Shown here piece after piece: positions 1 through 11,600 of a DNA stretch of 64,000 bases. Source of the DNA: Straminergon stramineum (Eukaryota > Streptophyta > Bryopsida > Hypnales > Calliergonaceae); assembly GCA_963920665.1 (NCBI GenBank), contig OY987270.1:16890019-16954018 (forward strand). Direction: 5' to 3'. The notes under the pieces were generated by a model. That model was not told the DNA's origin. It did no database searches and was given only the letters and a program-made list of their open reading frames with translations. A program made the position numbers and the translations under genes. The first letter of the stretch is position 1; each line of letters opens with the position of its first letter.

Positions 1-1974
1 GTATTAGCAATTGAAAATTGTGAATTAAAAAAAATAAATTTGGATATAGCATGGAATTTCTATGAATTTTCAAAGTAGAAGCAATCTTGAGACCACTAAA
101 ACCATCATATAGGTAGATGTGAAATGGAAATTTGATGAAATCAACAATCAACTAATTATTTGTAAGTTAATGGATAGTTTAATGATATTGTAGAAGGATA
201 CTTCAAGGGAACTCTACCTTGCATGAATGGGAATAAGGACGCTTTTGGAAATTTCTATGTTACACCTTATAGATTGAGTATAGGTCCCTTGTTGGAAATG
301 GGTGGTCCTACCATATTGAAGGTAAGTTGAACAACAATAAAAGCATCTGCAGTACATACTCGACATATAAGCCCTATAATGGCAAATGATGGGCCATTCC
401 ATGTGGCCCATACAATACTAGTACTTTCTTTTGAAAAATTGACCCAATACAAAGCCAACAATCCAAACGTCAAATGGACTTTTCCGTATTATAAAAAAAA
501 GAATCTACATTAAAAAAAGACTTTGTATGGAAAAAGGGAAGGTTCAATTGATTAGCACACATACCAATGCTTGAAAAGTGTTGAAAATAATGATTGTTCC
601 TACTATGGGCCGACTTGTGGGCCCTTCACATTTTGCAAATTAGTTGGTCCTAGGTGGTCGCGTATTGAGGCGATGGAATTAGAGACCCAATAATGGTTGC
701 ATTGGAGTGAAATTTTAATTAGGAATTAGTTTGCACTCAGCACAATGATGATATTGTCTTTGTTGTAGGAAGCATTGCAAATGCTCTAAGTTAAGTGATC
801 TTAGACTTTTAAGATTGGTTGTCCCTTTTGGGCTTGAGGCAAATATTATGATCCCTAGCCTACAATGCTCAAGGTAGAACTCCCCTAAAGCATCCCTACT
901 CCGATTAATGTATAGTAGAGTTCTCTAGAAGGGTCGTTGCATGAAACAATGACTTGTTTTCACGTCACAATGAGAGTGACTCTTTTATCATCCACCATAA
1001 CTTTTGAATTAAAAATCCAATGCCCAAAATAAAAAAAGAATTTCTAGTTAACTTGATTTTCATTATATTTTTTATTTTTTAGAGATTTTAAAAAATATTT
1101 TTATATTTAAATGTTCATTTTATTAATATGTCACACTTTCAAGTTTAGGATTTTTTTTATACTAATTACTAGTTTGAATTAATGATTTTTGATTGAAATT
1201 TCTGCAGTATATTCCTATAGTAAGTAGACCTGTTCTTACCAAAGGGAATCTAAAAAATCATTATTTGATGTCCTCCATGTTTGTGCAAAGAGGCCTCTCT
1301 TGTGTGCGCACTTGTAAACATTAGAAATGGTTTTGACCTCATTTATTTAATCAAATCTCATTGTCAGGAAGTCTTTTCCAATGGCCAATTCTTCTTTTTG
1401 TTTAAAATTTATTTTCCTATTTTTTACAAATTAAAATGTCCAAATTGTATTTACTAGGACAAATTATTGGACATAGAATTCTAGTGAAGAAAATACATAG
1501 TTGGACATTTTAATTTGGTAGGGGTTCAATTTGTTTGTTTTTAAATTATGCTTGGAAAAAACCTTGACCTTGTCACCATGGCTTTGTAAATGCAATAGGC
1601 TTTCATTTGCATTTGTGTGCATACAATAGAGATAATTTAATGGTAGCGAAGAATTAATTTTGGAGTTTCCAAACCCTAACTCACCAACATTCTCCGACGT
1701 GTTTTCTACCAACCCTTTTTTTTTGGCACCACAAGGCCAGATTGCACCATTTCAGAATAACTGCCCGCTTTTCGCCAAAAAAAAGTAATCTTTTTGTGCT
1801 AGAAATTTTTCATTTCTATTTAAAAAGTGGATGAATTTGCCAAATTTGGATGAAAAAGTGCATGAATATGATTGAAAAGCATTTTTTAGTTCCAAAGATG
1901 GATGAATGTAGCAATACAATACTTCACCTAATTTTAAATGATCACCATTCTATCACTTTCTCAAAAAGTGAAAA
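1..1974. other. AT-rich intergenic DNA, no gene seen
   Basis: Both strands contain only short open frames with no recognisable domain. The sequence is rich in A/T runs. The segment near 1675-1715 (ending in a run of T) resembles the first bases of the repeat at 1975-2090. I see no RNA gene or clear mobile-element end here. Confidence 0.6.
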
Positions 1975-2090
1975 AAAGGGTTGGTTCCCACCCCTCGTGG
2001 TTCTCAATCACACTCACCAACGTTCTCTGATGCATTCCCTTCACGGCTATAGGAGTTACCAAGCCCCTTATTGCCTCCAAGGTAAGGTAG
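1975..2090 (+). repeat. Direct repeat S, copy 1
   Basis: About 115 bp that recurs at 3178-3291 in the same orientation. Both copies share the order TTCCCACCCC, TTCTCAATCA, CCAACGTTCTC, GCATTCCCTTC or GCGTTCCCTTC, GGAGTTACC and TGCCTCCAAGG. This copy has lost many CpG sites compared with the downstream one (for example GCATTCCC against GCGTTCCC), as expected for an older methylated copy. No function is recognised. Confidence 0.7.
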
Positions 2091-2888
2091 TTTGCTCTTA
2101 AAGTGACCTTTTAAGGGCTGATTCACCTTTTCAATGGTTCTCAAATGCACGAAATTATTTTTCCTTATTTTTCACTTGAAGAAAAATTGATGTGGAATCT
2201 AACCTAGGTGGTTTCATATTTTTTAAAGCATTTTTGAATTACTTATGAATTTCTAAAGAATTCTGCCATAGGTACCTATTCCTGACCGTAGGCCTTACAA
2301 AACCTACACATGTGTAGTCTGAAAAAAGATACGGCTTCACCAGAAAAAGCACTGCGACATGCAAAAAGTAGTAGACAAGGTTCTAGAATGCGACCTTTAC
2401 TAAACTTAACTCCCAAAGGATCAAGGCCCATTTTTTGACAAAAATCACTCAAAATTGCCATTTCTGTTGCATTCATTCAAGAAAAAAAATTAAAATTAAA
2501 AACTTTAACCATAGGATCTTGTAATACACTTGTATGAGATCACGAGGTAAAAAATTTTATCAAGTTTGACCATACAGATTGGAAAATATTAGCATTCAAA
2601 GTTGTAGGGGGGAAAGTTTTTTGAATACAAGTAAACATTTCAAAAATGGACCCACCTTGGTTCTTATTCCATCCACTAGCAAAGTATAAAGGAATATTGG
2701 ACAAATGTTAAACCGCTTTGGCATCATTGACAAAACATTCAATGCTTAACACATAACCATTTTACAACCTCTTAATGCCCATTTAAGAGGTCAAGACTAT
2801 AGTAGTGTGACAAGCTGAATGCGGGGACCGTTCTCCCCCGCATTTTACCCCTGGGGAAAATGCAGGAACAATTTATTTGCAAGGCATG
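2091..2888. other. AT-rich intergenic DNA, no gene seen
   Basis: No convincing coding frame, RNA gene or element boundary is visible between the two repeats. Confidence 0.55.
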
Positions 2889-2992
2889 AGTTCATATTTG
2901 CAATCAGAGACCCCAAATTAGCTAGGAGCAGTATTGAGAAATAGATTAATCAAGCACAAAATAAGGGGTCTTTTTTTTACATTCATCCTTGG
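2889..2992 (+). repeat. Dispersed repeat R, copy 1
   Basis: Roughly 100 bp starting TTCATATTTGCAAT and ending in a T-rich run after AAATAAGGGG. It matches 37803-37920 in the same orientation with many substitutions. The ends of the repeat were not resolved. Confidence 0.6.
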
Positions 2993-3177
2993 CTGGACCT
3001 CCGCATTCGGCTCGTCGCACTACTATAGTCTCGATCCATTTAAGACTCTGGCTAGGGACGGTCTAAAGAAGAGGGTCAGAACTCGGAATTACGGCAGACT
3101 ACTATATAGGGTTCAGCAGGGAAGTCTGATGAGACTACTCTCCGTGAAAGTCCAGCAACTGCCTCTGACTACTGCGC

Positions 3178-3291
3178 GTCCGCGTTCCCACCCCCGCGAT
3201 TCTCAATCAGGCCAACGTTCGCCAACGTTCTCAGACGCGTTCCCTTCGCGGCTGCAGGAGTTACCGAGCCCCTTACTGCCTCCAAGGTTGG
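3178..3291 (+). repeat. Direct repeat S, copy 2 (GC-rich)
   Basis: Second, better preserved copy of the repeat at 1975-2090. It lies inside a GC-rich island (about 3000-3500) that also holds a 169-codon open frame on the + strand (2934-3443). That frame has no recognisable domain and overlaps two antisense frames of similar length, so I do not call it a gene. Confidence 0.65.
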
Positions 3292-3960
3292 AGGACAGGT
3301 ATAGGGTTCGGAACCTTCCAGGAAAGGCGTGGGAACGCTGGACCTGCATGAAAGTGACACAGACACTGGATGACGTCATCGCCGGTCGCCCCGCCCGCTC
3401 TCTGGCCTCGCCACAACGACAACGGGCGGGGAAGTTCGGTTGACGAACACTGTTCACTTCGACCTCTTTGTTAGCACCTCCAGGGTGCCCTACGTGGACG
3501 TGATCATATGGAAGATTTGCTGTATTGTAACCAGTTTTCTTTTTTTCTTTTTTTTATGAAGTGCCAAAATGCAATAGTGGTGTTCCAAATTTCAACATTC
3601 ATACTCATATTGGATAGAAAATTTCACATCAACACATAGCACATGTCTATAATTTTATCTTCATCTACAATCTAGAAATTTCATTCAAGATATTTTTTAA
3701 TTTGAAGTTTTGTAGCAAAGTCCTATGTATTTGTCAACCTCATACATACTTCATTTAACCGGTAATGCTCTAGATTTCTATCTAGTATGCAATACCTTGG
3801 AAAATAATTATTTCGTCACTTGTGTCCCCAAATTGATCAGCATGTACAAGAAGGCTTTTTTTGCTTGAAACAATGACATTGCAGAAGTATATATAACCCT
3901 ACCCCGTGATCCCACATCCCTTTTACACTTCCCAAATTTGAATTTTGTACAGGTGTGAAA

Positions 3961-4045
3961 ACCCGACAGTAGTTTCCGCCGTTTGTTCTTGTTCTTCTTG
4001 GAATAAACTCCGGGTTTCAAAAAAAAAAAAAACACCCGACAGTAG
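3961..4045 (+). mobile_element. Micro-retroposon with poly(A) and 12-bp target duplication
   Basis: A 61-bp insert (3973-4033) ends in GGGTTTC followed by an A run. It is bracketed by two identical copies of ACCCGACAGTAG (3961-3972 and 4034-4045). A direct target duplication plus a 3' A tail is the hallmark of LINE-type target-primed reverse transcription with extreme 5' truncation. The last bases before the A run resemble the 3' end of the LINE copy at 33127-34201 (GTTTC then A run), so that family may have made it. Confidence 0.8.
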
Positions 4046-4356
4046 AAGACTGGAAACCCAGCTCTTTCTATAAAATCCGTGGGATCTCCAAAATGTTGGA
4101 AACCTCTAGATTTCACATCCCCTACATTGCATGTAATGTCACCCCTAGTCCGTTCCCCAGTTCGCTCCAAAACAAACCAGCAGTGTGCTTTTAGAGAAGG
4201 TGCAATTAGAGAGGGAAGGGTGACCGCAGGCCCTCAAGCCTCCCCCCTCCCTGCAGACCGGCCGGTGTGTGGGACTGGCTATGGATCGAATCATGGGGAG
4301 GGTTTTAATTACTTCCTTTTCTTCGGTCGTAACTCGTAAGTTTCTAATTTTACACT

Positions 4357-4440
4357 TCTTACGCTCCCCTGAAGGGAGACTTCGGCAGATTATGTGAAGT
4401 TGGGAACGCGTGGTGGGGAACGTTATTTGGAGCGTAGTTT
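4357..4440 (+). pseudogene. Fragment related to the PRP18-like exon at 48.6 kb
   Basis: The run TTACGCTCCCCTGAAGGGAG, then CTTCGGCA, then GGGGAACGTTATT, matches 48629-48680, where the frame encodes the start of a PRP18-type domain. Here the segment carries an extra ~25 bp and the reading frame is broken, so it can only be a fragment. The match is short and the homology call is tentative. Confidence 0.45.
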
Positions 4441-4464
4441 CTTCCCGGAGGCCCGGAGGGAGGC

Positions 4465-5225
4465 AGGCAGGTGGATGACGCTGTCTTTATTTGTTGCAGC
4501 TTTTTTCTTGCAGAATCGGTGTGAGGTGGAGGTGATGGTGGAGTGGTACCCTGGACCCTGGTGGTGGCAGGACAGGACAGGAAAGGAAAAGAAGCCAAGC
4601 CAAGCCACGGGCCTGAGCCGCCGAGGCCGAGGCGAAGCCATGCCATACCATGCCTACCCTATTACCCCTATACCCTAGCCTACCCCAGGCTCGGAAAGGA
4701 GACGAGGGGAGGAAGGCGAGCGGAAGCCCCCCCTGCATGCTGGGGGTGTGGCGTGGGTCCAAACGTGGGTCGGAGCCGTCGCAGGCTGCGTCTCGGCTGC
4801 TGCTCCTCGTCTCAGACGGGTGACGGGTCCGCCCCTGCCCCGCCCTTGGATGGCCCGGGTCTTGGCCTCCTGCTGTCAGACCTGCCTGGGGCTCTTGCTG
4901 AAGTTTATATATATCCTCCCACGCCGCCAGTCAATCTCAAGCCTCATCACTTGTTGCCTGCCCTCGCGCTGGGAACGACTGAACTGGCTGCGCACTGGAC
5001 GAGCCACCCCCCCTCGCCTCCCTAGCTGCCCATCTGCTTCTTCCAGACCCTGCTCGCCAACGTCGCTCGCCGGAGAACTCCTGGGCGAGTGGATGGCGCT
5101 GCCTTCGTTTGCAGCGTGTTTCTTGCAGAAACGGTGCAGGGTGGAGGTGGTGGTGGAGGTGGAGTAAGTGATGCCCTGGTGGTGGTAGCAGGACAGGAAA
5201 GGAAAACCAAGAGCCCGAGGCGAAG
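4465..5225 (+). repeat. GC-rich island with an internal direct repeat
   Basis: Two stretches of about 140 bp (4465-4610 and 5085-5222) repeat each other in order: GGATGACGCTG or GGATGGCGCTG, TTTCTTGCAGAA, GAGGTGGAGGTG, CCTGGTGGTGG and GGACAGGAAAGGAAAA. Several long overlapping frames occur on both strands because the GC-rich sequence has few stops. None shows a family motif. TTTCTTGCAG could be a 3' splice site in both copies. Confidence 0.55.
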
Positions 5226-5403
5226 GCCAACATCAGTCGTCACCACCCCAGGCTCACAAGTAGGGGGCGGGGGCCACATAGCTCTGGGTTTGTGGGGCTC
5301 TCTGGGTTTTTAGGAGGCTCTGTTTTTTTGGGGCTCTGGATTTTGTGCTGGTGGGATCCGGTGTGCCTCAGAAGGTAAGTCTCTAACCCAAACCCTGGTT
5401 AGA

Positions 5404-5715
5404 ATGGAGGACGGTCATCACCGCCAACATGGGGTAGAGGACGAGGATGGAGAGAACGAGGAGGAGCACGAGGTGAACGTCGAGGTGGTTGATGATCCCG
5501 TCGTCAGGAACGGGGTCGATGATGACCTACGCGAGCATGAGATACGGCTAAATGCGATCGGCTTCGAAGCAGATGTTGTTGCTCTGCGAGACCCGATTGC
5601 GATCAATTTGGGCACCCCAGCGTACCCAATCGAGGTTGGGGATCTCCCAATTCACGGCTTTGAGTTTGAGGAGATACTCCTGACTTGTCCGCCTTTGCAG
5701 GAAGAGGAAGCCTGA
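5404..5715 (+). CDS. Hypothetical acidic protein of repeat family (copy A)
   Basis: A 103-codon frame from ATG. It begins with a His- and Glu/Asp-rich stretch, then VNVEVVDDPVVRNGVDDDL, then a region around INLGTPAYPIEVGDLPIH, and ends in CPPLQEEEA. Nearly the same protein is readable in copies B and C, with few amino-acid changes. No known domain is recognised. It is uncertain whether this is a protein or partly an intron, because the segment runs from just after a GTAAGT donor to a good 3' splice site (CTTTGCAG|GAAG, near 5700). The candidate solo LTR begins a few bases after its stop codon. Confidence 0.4.
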   Translation: MEDGHHRQHGVEDEDGENEEEHEVNVEVVDDPVVRNGVDDDLREHEIRLNAIGFEADVVALRDPIAINLGTPAYPIEVGDLPIHGFEFEEILLTCPPLQEEEA

Positions 5716-5721
5716 AGGGTG

Positions 5722-6312
5722 TGTTGGCAAGGAGGTTTATCTCATTGAATAACGTCACTGGAGTGTATGGAGACTTATTAGATGCCAGTGTTGGAATTGA
5801 ATTACTTCTTGGTAATTTGATTCCCCTATATAAGTAGATGGTATTTGAGATAGTGAGGGCGCCATCGGACATTGGTAGCCATAGTATCATGGATCATCTG
5901 GTAGTTAAAGCACCATGGGATCTAGGATACACCACTAGTAACTGCACACAACAACTAATGAGTCTCTTCTATTGTATGTAGAAAGACATCTTGGTAGTAT
6001 ATTATGTAGCTTGGTGTGAGAAGGAGATAGAGTTGAGTCATATCTCTCTCCCATGGTTCCATGGTTCCATGGTTGGGTGTCGAGTTACACTCTCAAATCT
6101 TTTCTTCTTCTTATATTTGACTAGCTAGATGTAGTGATTATCGCTGTGATTGGTCTGTCGATTGGCCTGTGAGGCTATCGCCATGACTGGTTTGGCTCTC
6201 TTCTTTGTGACACAATAAAACTGCACTGTTGAGGCACATTGTTGTGACACGTATCGTGCGTGCGAATACATCTTGGTTTCTGAATGGTCTTCTGCTTTTC
6301 TCCGTATCAACA
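5722..6312 (+). mobile_element. Candidate solo LTR in copy A
   Basis: The segment starts TGTTGGCAAGG and ends with ATCAACA, giving TG...CA termini; the equivalent end in copies B and C, CCTTATCAACA, makes a short inverted repeat with the start. A TATA-box-like TATATAAG lies about 105 bp in (5827-5834) and AATAAA about 95 bp before the end (6214-6219), the order expected of U3-R-U5. The same ~590-bp unit sits at the same place in B and C, so it predates the duplication. No clean 5-bp target duplication was found and no internal retroelement sequence adjoins it. Confidence 0.45.
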
Positions 6313-7605
6313 CTGGTGAAGTGGTGATAGTTCCGTCCATGAGGTTCATTTCATAGAGGGTATATATTTACCGGGAAAGATAAATGTCGACATGGTTTGG
6401 TGCTTCTGCTGGTGAGCTTGACGAGGGTCATGTATGGCACGCACCTTTCTAATGGAGGTAAGCCTCTACAGTCGAAGCGGACCCAGTGTTGTAAGGTGAG
6501 TACTTTGCTACTTCCTATTTCACGCACTTTATACATTTGAACCTTGTTTCAGTATACTCTATTAGCAAATGTGTTCTGTGCTTAAGAATTGTAGGAAATG
6601 TGAGCAGAGTTGGGATTTTTATAAATTCAGGGACTGCTCACATGGTCATTTTTCCATGTGATCATTGCAAGGAGTGCTTAAAACGGAACGATGGCCACTC
6701 AAATTTGAAAGGTGCTGGGCCAGCTAGATTCGCTAATCACCGATGTTAATCATGCGTTGTGTTGAACTTGGTCTCTAAAAAAAATTGTATCGAGTCCATG
6801 TCCCAGCACCAAGCTTTTCATTTGAAAAAGTTTTCCCTCATGTGGACTACATTTTGGTTTGCTGAAAACTTTGATTTTCAATTTATTCTTATTCCAGAAA
6901 GATTGGCGTGATGACGGCGTTGTCTTTAGTTGGTAGAGCAGGTGGAGAAGATTTCCGATGTGCTCGTCGCGACGTTGCTGCATTTCAAACTTGCTACTGA
7001 GGTGCAGGGGTTGCAGGACACCCGAGGAAGAGGTTCGCTCCCACCCTCAATTCTCCTAAAATAGTACGCCTCGTTGTGTTGTGCTCGGTGTCAATATTTC
7101 TATTGAGATTCTGATTCACGACTCGAAGGATGTGCTGATGCCGGCAGATTACCTATGTACAATGATAGTGAAAGATATGTCTTACAACAGCCCAGCAACA
7201 AGTGACGAGTTCGTTGAAGTCTCTGGATCTGGATTGACCGATGGCGGGTCCAACAACCATCCGACTGTTCCCGTCGCCACAAGAGCGGCGCCCACTAGAA
7301 TGGCGTTCACAAAATTCGCACTTTTCTGTCGCTCCGGTCTTATGAGAGCGGTCCTTTGTAATAGAGCGCCAATATATAAGAGCGCAAAGAAGCTTTAGTT
7401 ACCTATGATTTCGGTAGTGGTGGGTCTAATTCACTAGAGCTCTTCACTGTCGAAAACGCACATATGCTAAATACCGAAGTAGTGGTAGTAATCAATTCTG
7501 ACTTTTATTAGCGTCAGCAATCCTGAATATCAAGAACCTGGGCACTTGTTTGGGTTATTTTTCTCTGAAAAGGTTTCATTTCGTTGAAATTATGATATCC
7601 AATTT

Positions 7606-8180
7606 TTCCCTTGGTTATGGGAACAAAATGCTCTACTGTACTGCATCCAAGTGAAAGCCTAAATGACTAACGAGACTACTTTGGATTTTTTGAAAACTCA
7701 AACAAGCTTTAACCCTAGAAGGATGGGCCCATGATCATTGATTTCAAACCTCCCTATCCATCACTTTATTTGCTGCCATTTTCCAACTAGATATGAATGA
7801 AATTTTTCTATTTTATTTTTCAGAGATGAAGTCATATGTACACTACAAGTCATAAAAATTTCAAATTTCAAGTCATACAAAATATACTCAAAAAATCTGA
7901 AATTTTCAACATTGATGTATATTACAATTCAAAACATCTTGGTATAAACCAAAGTTACCATGTCACTCTAGAATTAGAAAAGCAACAAACCATGGTTATA
8001 GGCCCCAACTTCAGATTGCTATAAAGCATGGAAATTTATGAATTTTTCAAAATTTCCAATTGGAGTAGAAACTGAACTTAATAAGCTTCATTTCATTAGT
8101 TGAACTCAAATTCAAAAAACATCATTTATATGGCTGAAATTCACATCAAGAGAAAATAGCAAGAAAAGGTCAAAATACAC
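7606..8180. other. AT-rich intergenic DNA, no gene seen
   Basis: No coding frame, RNA gene or element end can be supported here. Confidence 0.55.
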
Positions 8181-8254
8181 TACCAGGGTGATCTGTTTTC
8201 TAAGCATCTTCTTCTTTAGAAAAATCAAGAATACCATTATGAGGGACTTTGCAA

Positions 8255-8386
8255 TACTTTTCACTGAAAATGTACTAAAGTACCCTCCAAATTAAAAAAA
8301 TGGATGAAAAAATATTTTTTTTCCATCCTATAATCTCAAGTGAAGTCATCCATCGGACACTTATTGTCCGCAATGTCCTTCTAGGG
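8255..8386 (+). mobile_element. Partial TTAA element abutting a second one
   Basis: The stretch from about 8280 to 8386 (AAAAAAATGGATGAAAAA, CATCCATCGGACAC, TTCTAGGG, then TTAA) resembles the right end of the element at 12882-13252 (GGATGAAAAA, CATCCATCAGACAC, TTTAGGGG, TTAA). Its left end cannot be recognised. It shares the TTAA at 8387-8390 with the next element, so two elements lie head to tail at one target. Confidence 0.5.
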
Positions 8387-8390
8387 TTAA

Positions 8391-8613
8391 CCCTTGAACG
8401 CCGGGCTGGTGACCATGGAAATCAGGCATTTGGGAACCGTGTGACATCATCTACTTTAGAAAAAACAAAAATATTCATTGGAAGTCAAACTATTGTAGAA
8501 GATCTCCCCTTTCTACCTCTTAATTATGAGGATGAATAGTTGCACTTTTGTCCTACATATGAGAATTCTTTGTCATTTATTGGACAAAAAACGTCCGCCT
8601 TGTCATTTAGGGG
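8391..8613 (+). mobile_element. TTAA-flanked MITE (piggyBac-like), 223 bp
   Basis: Starts CCCTTGAACGCCGGGCTGG and ends TCATTTAGGGG, with TTAA directly outside on both sides (8387-8390 and 8614-8617). Its interior (ACCGTGTGACATCATCTACT, AGATCTCCCCTTTCT, GGATGAATAGTTGCA) is shared with the element at 21898-22132 and, inverted, with those at 14509 and 55236. It is non-autonomous: no transposase frame is present. A TTAA target with CCC...GGG ends is typical of the piggyBac superfamily. Confidence 0.75.
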
Positions 8614-8617
8614 TTAA

Positions 8618-11600
8618 GAATAGCCCTACAACAACACGCTCAAGCAAATCAATGGTAAAAAACCTTTAGAGGTTAGTTGTGGCTTTTTTATGCAAGATTG
8701 CTCTAATGACTTTATAATTTGGACTTCTTGCTTGGTGTTTTTTTAGGATGAAAGCCAGTCATCCTAGTCTCTAGTCACGTGAAGCTTTGTTTCAAGTCAT
8801 TTTGATAAATATTGCAAAAGATATCAAATTTTTTTGGATTTCAATGTCATATTAGGAAGCTAAAATATATTCTAAAGAAAGATTAATTGATTTTAATTGA
8901 TTCCATAGACTAATACCTACTCTAAAATATTTGAACCAATCAATGAGGTGAAAGTTATTAGGAGTCATCCACCACCACTTGCCCCATTACAACAACATAA
9001 ATACAATTTATAGAAATCACATCTTACATTGACTACTTCTTTCTACCATGTATGGAAGTAAAAATAAATAGACTATATTGGTGCAAATGTTGCATTGGAT
9101 GTACTACTTTTATCTCTCTATCTATACATGAAATTTATGTGAATTTTTAATATTAAGATTTGATGAAAACTTCAAATGTCCTATTAAATGCATCTTTGAA
9201 ACACGTTCAAAAAGACCAATATAGTTCACTACAATCTCCATTACTTTACAATCATATTATTGTAGTGTGTGAAGTTATGCATAACAAATCATAAGAATAT
9301 TTGTCACACTCTAGATTTTCTGTACGAATGTTGGATGAAAATGTGATGGATTTTGTGAAAGGAGTTGTGACAGGGGTTGTGACAGGGGTTGTGACATTGC
9401 ATTCTTAATATAATATATGTACAACTCAAGTCCAGCCTTTGCTTTAGAATTTACAACTACATTCTTTTAATAATTTGAAACGATGAGGAATAGTGAGTGC
9501 TTTTTTCTTGTCCATCTCCAAATGCAAAATTTGATCTATTCCTTCTATTTCTTGTGTAGACAAGTTTGACCAAGATAAAGAACTCGGTCATCCAGTGATG
9601 GAATCCTTCATTGGCTTTGATCATAAGTTTCAGTGGTTTAGGGTAGCCAAAAAAAAACAATAGAAAATTATTTGTTTCCGTAGACAACATTATTTTGTAA
9701 TGAAGTGATAATGTTTTGATATGTTTCATGGTTGATTGATGAAAACTCTAACATTTATATTTATAGACAACTAAACAAATGGCTACCAAATTGATTGATC
9801 ATCAAGAACAAGAAAAATATATGTTTGTAAGTGGAGGAGACACTATTGTATTATAACATTGTAGTGTCAAGGTCTTTGTATAACTTTAGCTGCAACACTA
9901 AGGTCTAATTCAAGTTGGTGAAGATATGATAATCATTTGTTTAGGAAACTTTACTACCACATTAAAGAAGGTAGAATAATTTGAAAATTTTGTGCTATTC
10001 CCAAGAGATTCATTCATTTAATTGGTTTGTCAATTCTGTTATGAATCTAATGACTCTAAATCCTTAAGTCCAAATTCTAGAAAATAATTGCCAAAATCTT
10101 ACTTGATCTTGAGTGTTGGCTATCCTAACACTACAAAAAATAAATAATTGAAGTGGATAAAATTATCCAAAGTGCCTTGAAAAAATAGAAGGTGTACAAT
10201 CCCCTGATCGATGGACAAACTTTAGAATGTAGGGGTCTTTTTAGGAATATTTCACAGAATCTTTTTTTTTGAAGGAAAATTTGACAATCCATTCCTCTAG
10301 ATTTATTGAATGAAATCATTGAAGTGTTGAATTCATTCTAGATGATATTGTTCTATTTTGAATGAATGTACACTCTTTCGGATGAATAATCTTAGTTATC
10401 TATAGTTTGCATGTTTGATTGCCATTTATATAGTCGTAAACAATTTCATGACTCCAACGAACATAATATTCATGAGTGGAATCTACTATAGCATTATAAC
10501 AAGAATATTTTTGTGTTTCAATGGCTCACAAGACTTAGGCAAGACTTGCATTCATGATTTCTATAGTGAAAGGAACCTTGATTCAAGAGCTCAATGCCTT
10601 GAAGTTTAAGAATGTTACAAAGATTGCTTTTTGCCTTGTCCAAAATAAATGAAAAGATACAAATAATAAAATGTTAGTGAATGCAATAAGGTAGGAGATC
10701 CATGAAGCACTTGGGCTCTATAAGCATCCTCCAACAGAGAGGTACATTTTTGCACCAACATTGTACAAATTGTGTACATTGCAAGAGTTGGACACATTTT
10801 GTGACTAATGCATGTCAACTTCAAAAAATCATAACTAATTCCACAAAGCCCTAAGACATATGAAACAACTTGGTTTAGATGCCAATTCCATTTTTTTTCA
10901 AAGAAAATTTATTGAAAAATATTCCAAGAAGTCTAACCTACCCAAATTAATTATCAACTCTTAAATGGGAGCTCTATGGACCTTGTATCTTAAATTAACT
11001 TAGTAAAGACTTGTAGTCTTAAATGCCTAGGCGCTTTACATACCCCCTATGTTAAATTAACTTAGCAAAGACTTGGAGCTAGTGATCCTAGAACTAGTTT
11101 ATGAAATTTAGTGCAAATACTACCTTCAAGATAGATATGCATCAACTTTGGCTACCTTGAGAGTGAGTAGTATCAAGAAAGGATTTTGCAAGTTGTAAAG
11201 GATAATTGTGAATACTATAACACAAAACTAACTAAATAGATGCTAATTCCAATGTGGAGTAAGTTATATATTTTGCTAATTGGCTATCAAATTCTATTGT
11301 TTGTTGCAATTTTCGCTAAAATGACTCCATTAAAAGCCCTTTTTTATGGTGTACTAATAGTATAAGGAATTTTTTGGTAGAAACTCGACTAATTTTAGTC
11401 AATTTAGGGATTGCTGCTTGGAGCATTGAGTGATTAGTAGAGGCTAGCATTTTTCATTTTGGTTGTACACAAGTTTTTTCTTAATTATTTTGGATACAGA
11501 CTTGCTACAAGGTTACATCACTTAATTGTGAATTGTTTAACATCACCTACTTATAATATATTAAGGATAATCTTGGATTTTTACCATTCATGGAGGTTAG

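Larger units (their letters stand above)
5280..7605 (+). repeat. Gene-like repeat family, copy A
   Basis: Copy A matches copy B (16548-19625) along most of its length, and matches C and D in parts. Shared landmarks in order: a GGGCTCTGGGTTTT-rich leader, a donor-like CAGAAG|GTAAGT, an acidic ORF, a candidate solo LTR, a donor-like TGTAAG|GTGAGT near 6500, and an acceptor-like segment near 6900 (CAG then GATTGGCGTGATGACGG). Around 7192-7535 copy A is replaced by unrelated sequence. Homology resumes at AAGAACCTG and stops after the AAAAGGTTTCATTT block. It is either a decayed multi-exon gene duplicate or a transposon carrying gene fragments. Confidence 0.7.

Noticed and set aside
2934..3443. 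169-codon + strand frame in a GC-rich island
   Set aside because: No family motif, overlapping antisense frames, and part of it is repeat S; long frames are expected in GC-rich DNA.
4394..5313. Several overlapping long frames on both strands
   Set aside because: They conflict with one another, are low in complexity (Pro/Gly/Trp-rich) and lie in an internally repeated GC-rich segment.
5722..6312. A TRIM-type miniature retrotransposon with two short LTRs
   Set aside because: No second copy of the TGTTGGCAAGG start exists within the unit, so a solo LTR is the simpler reading.
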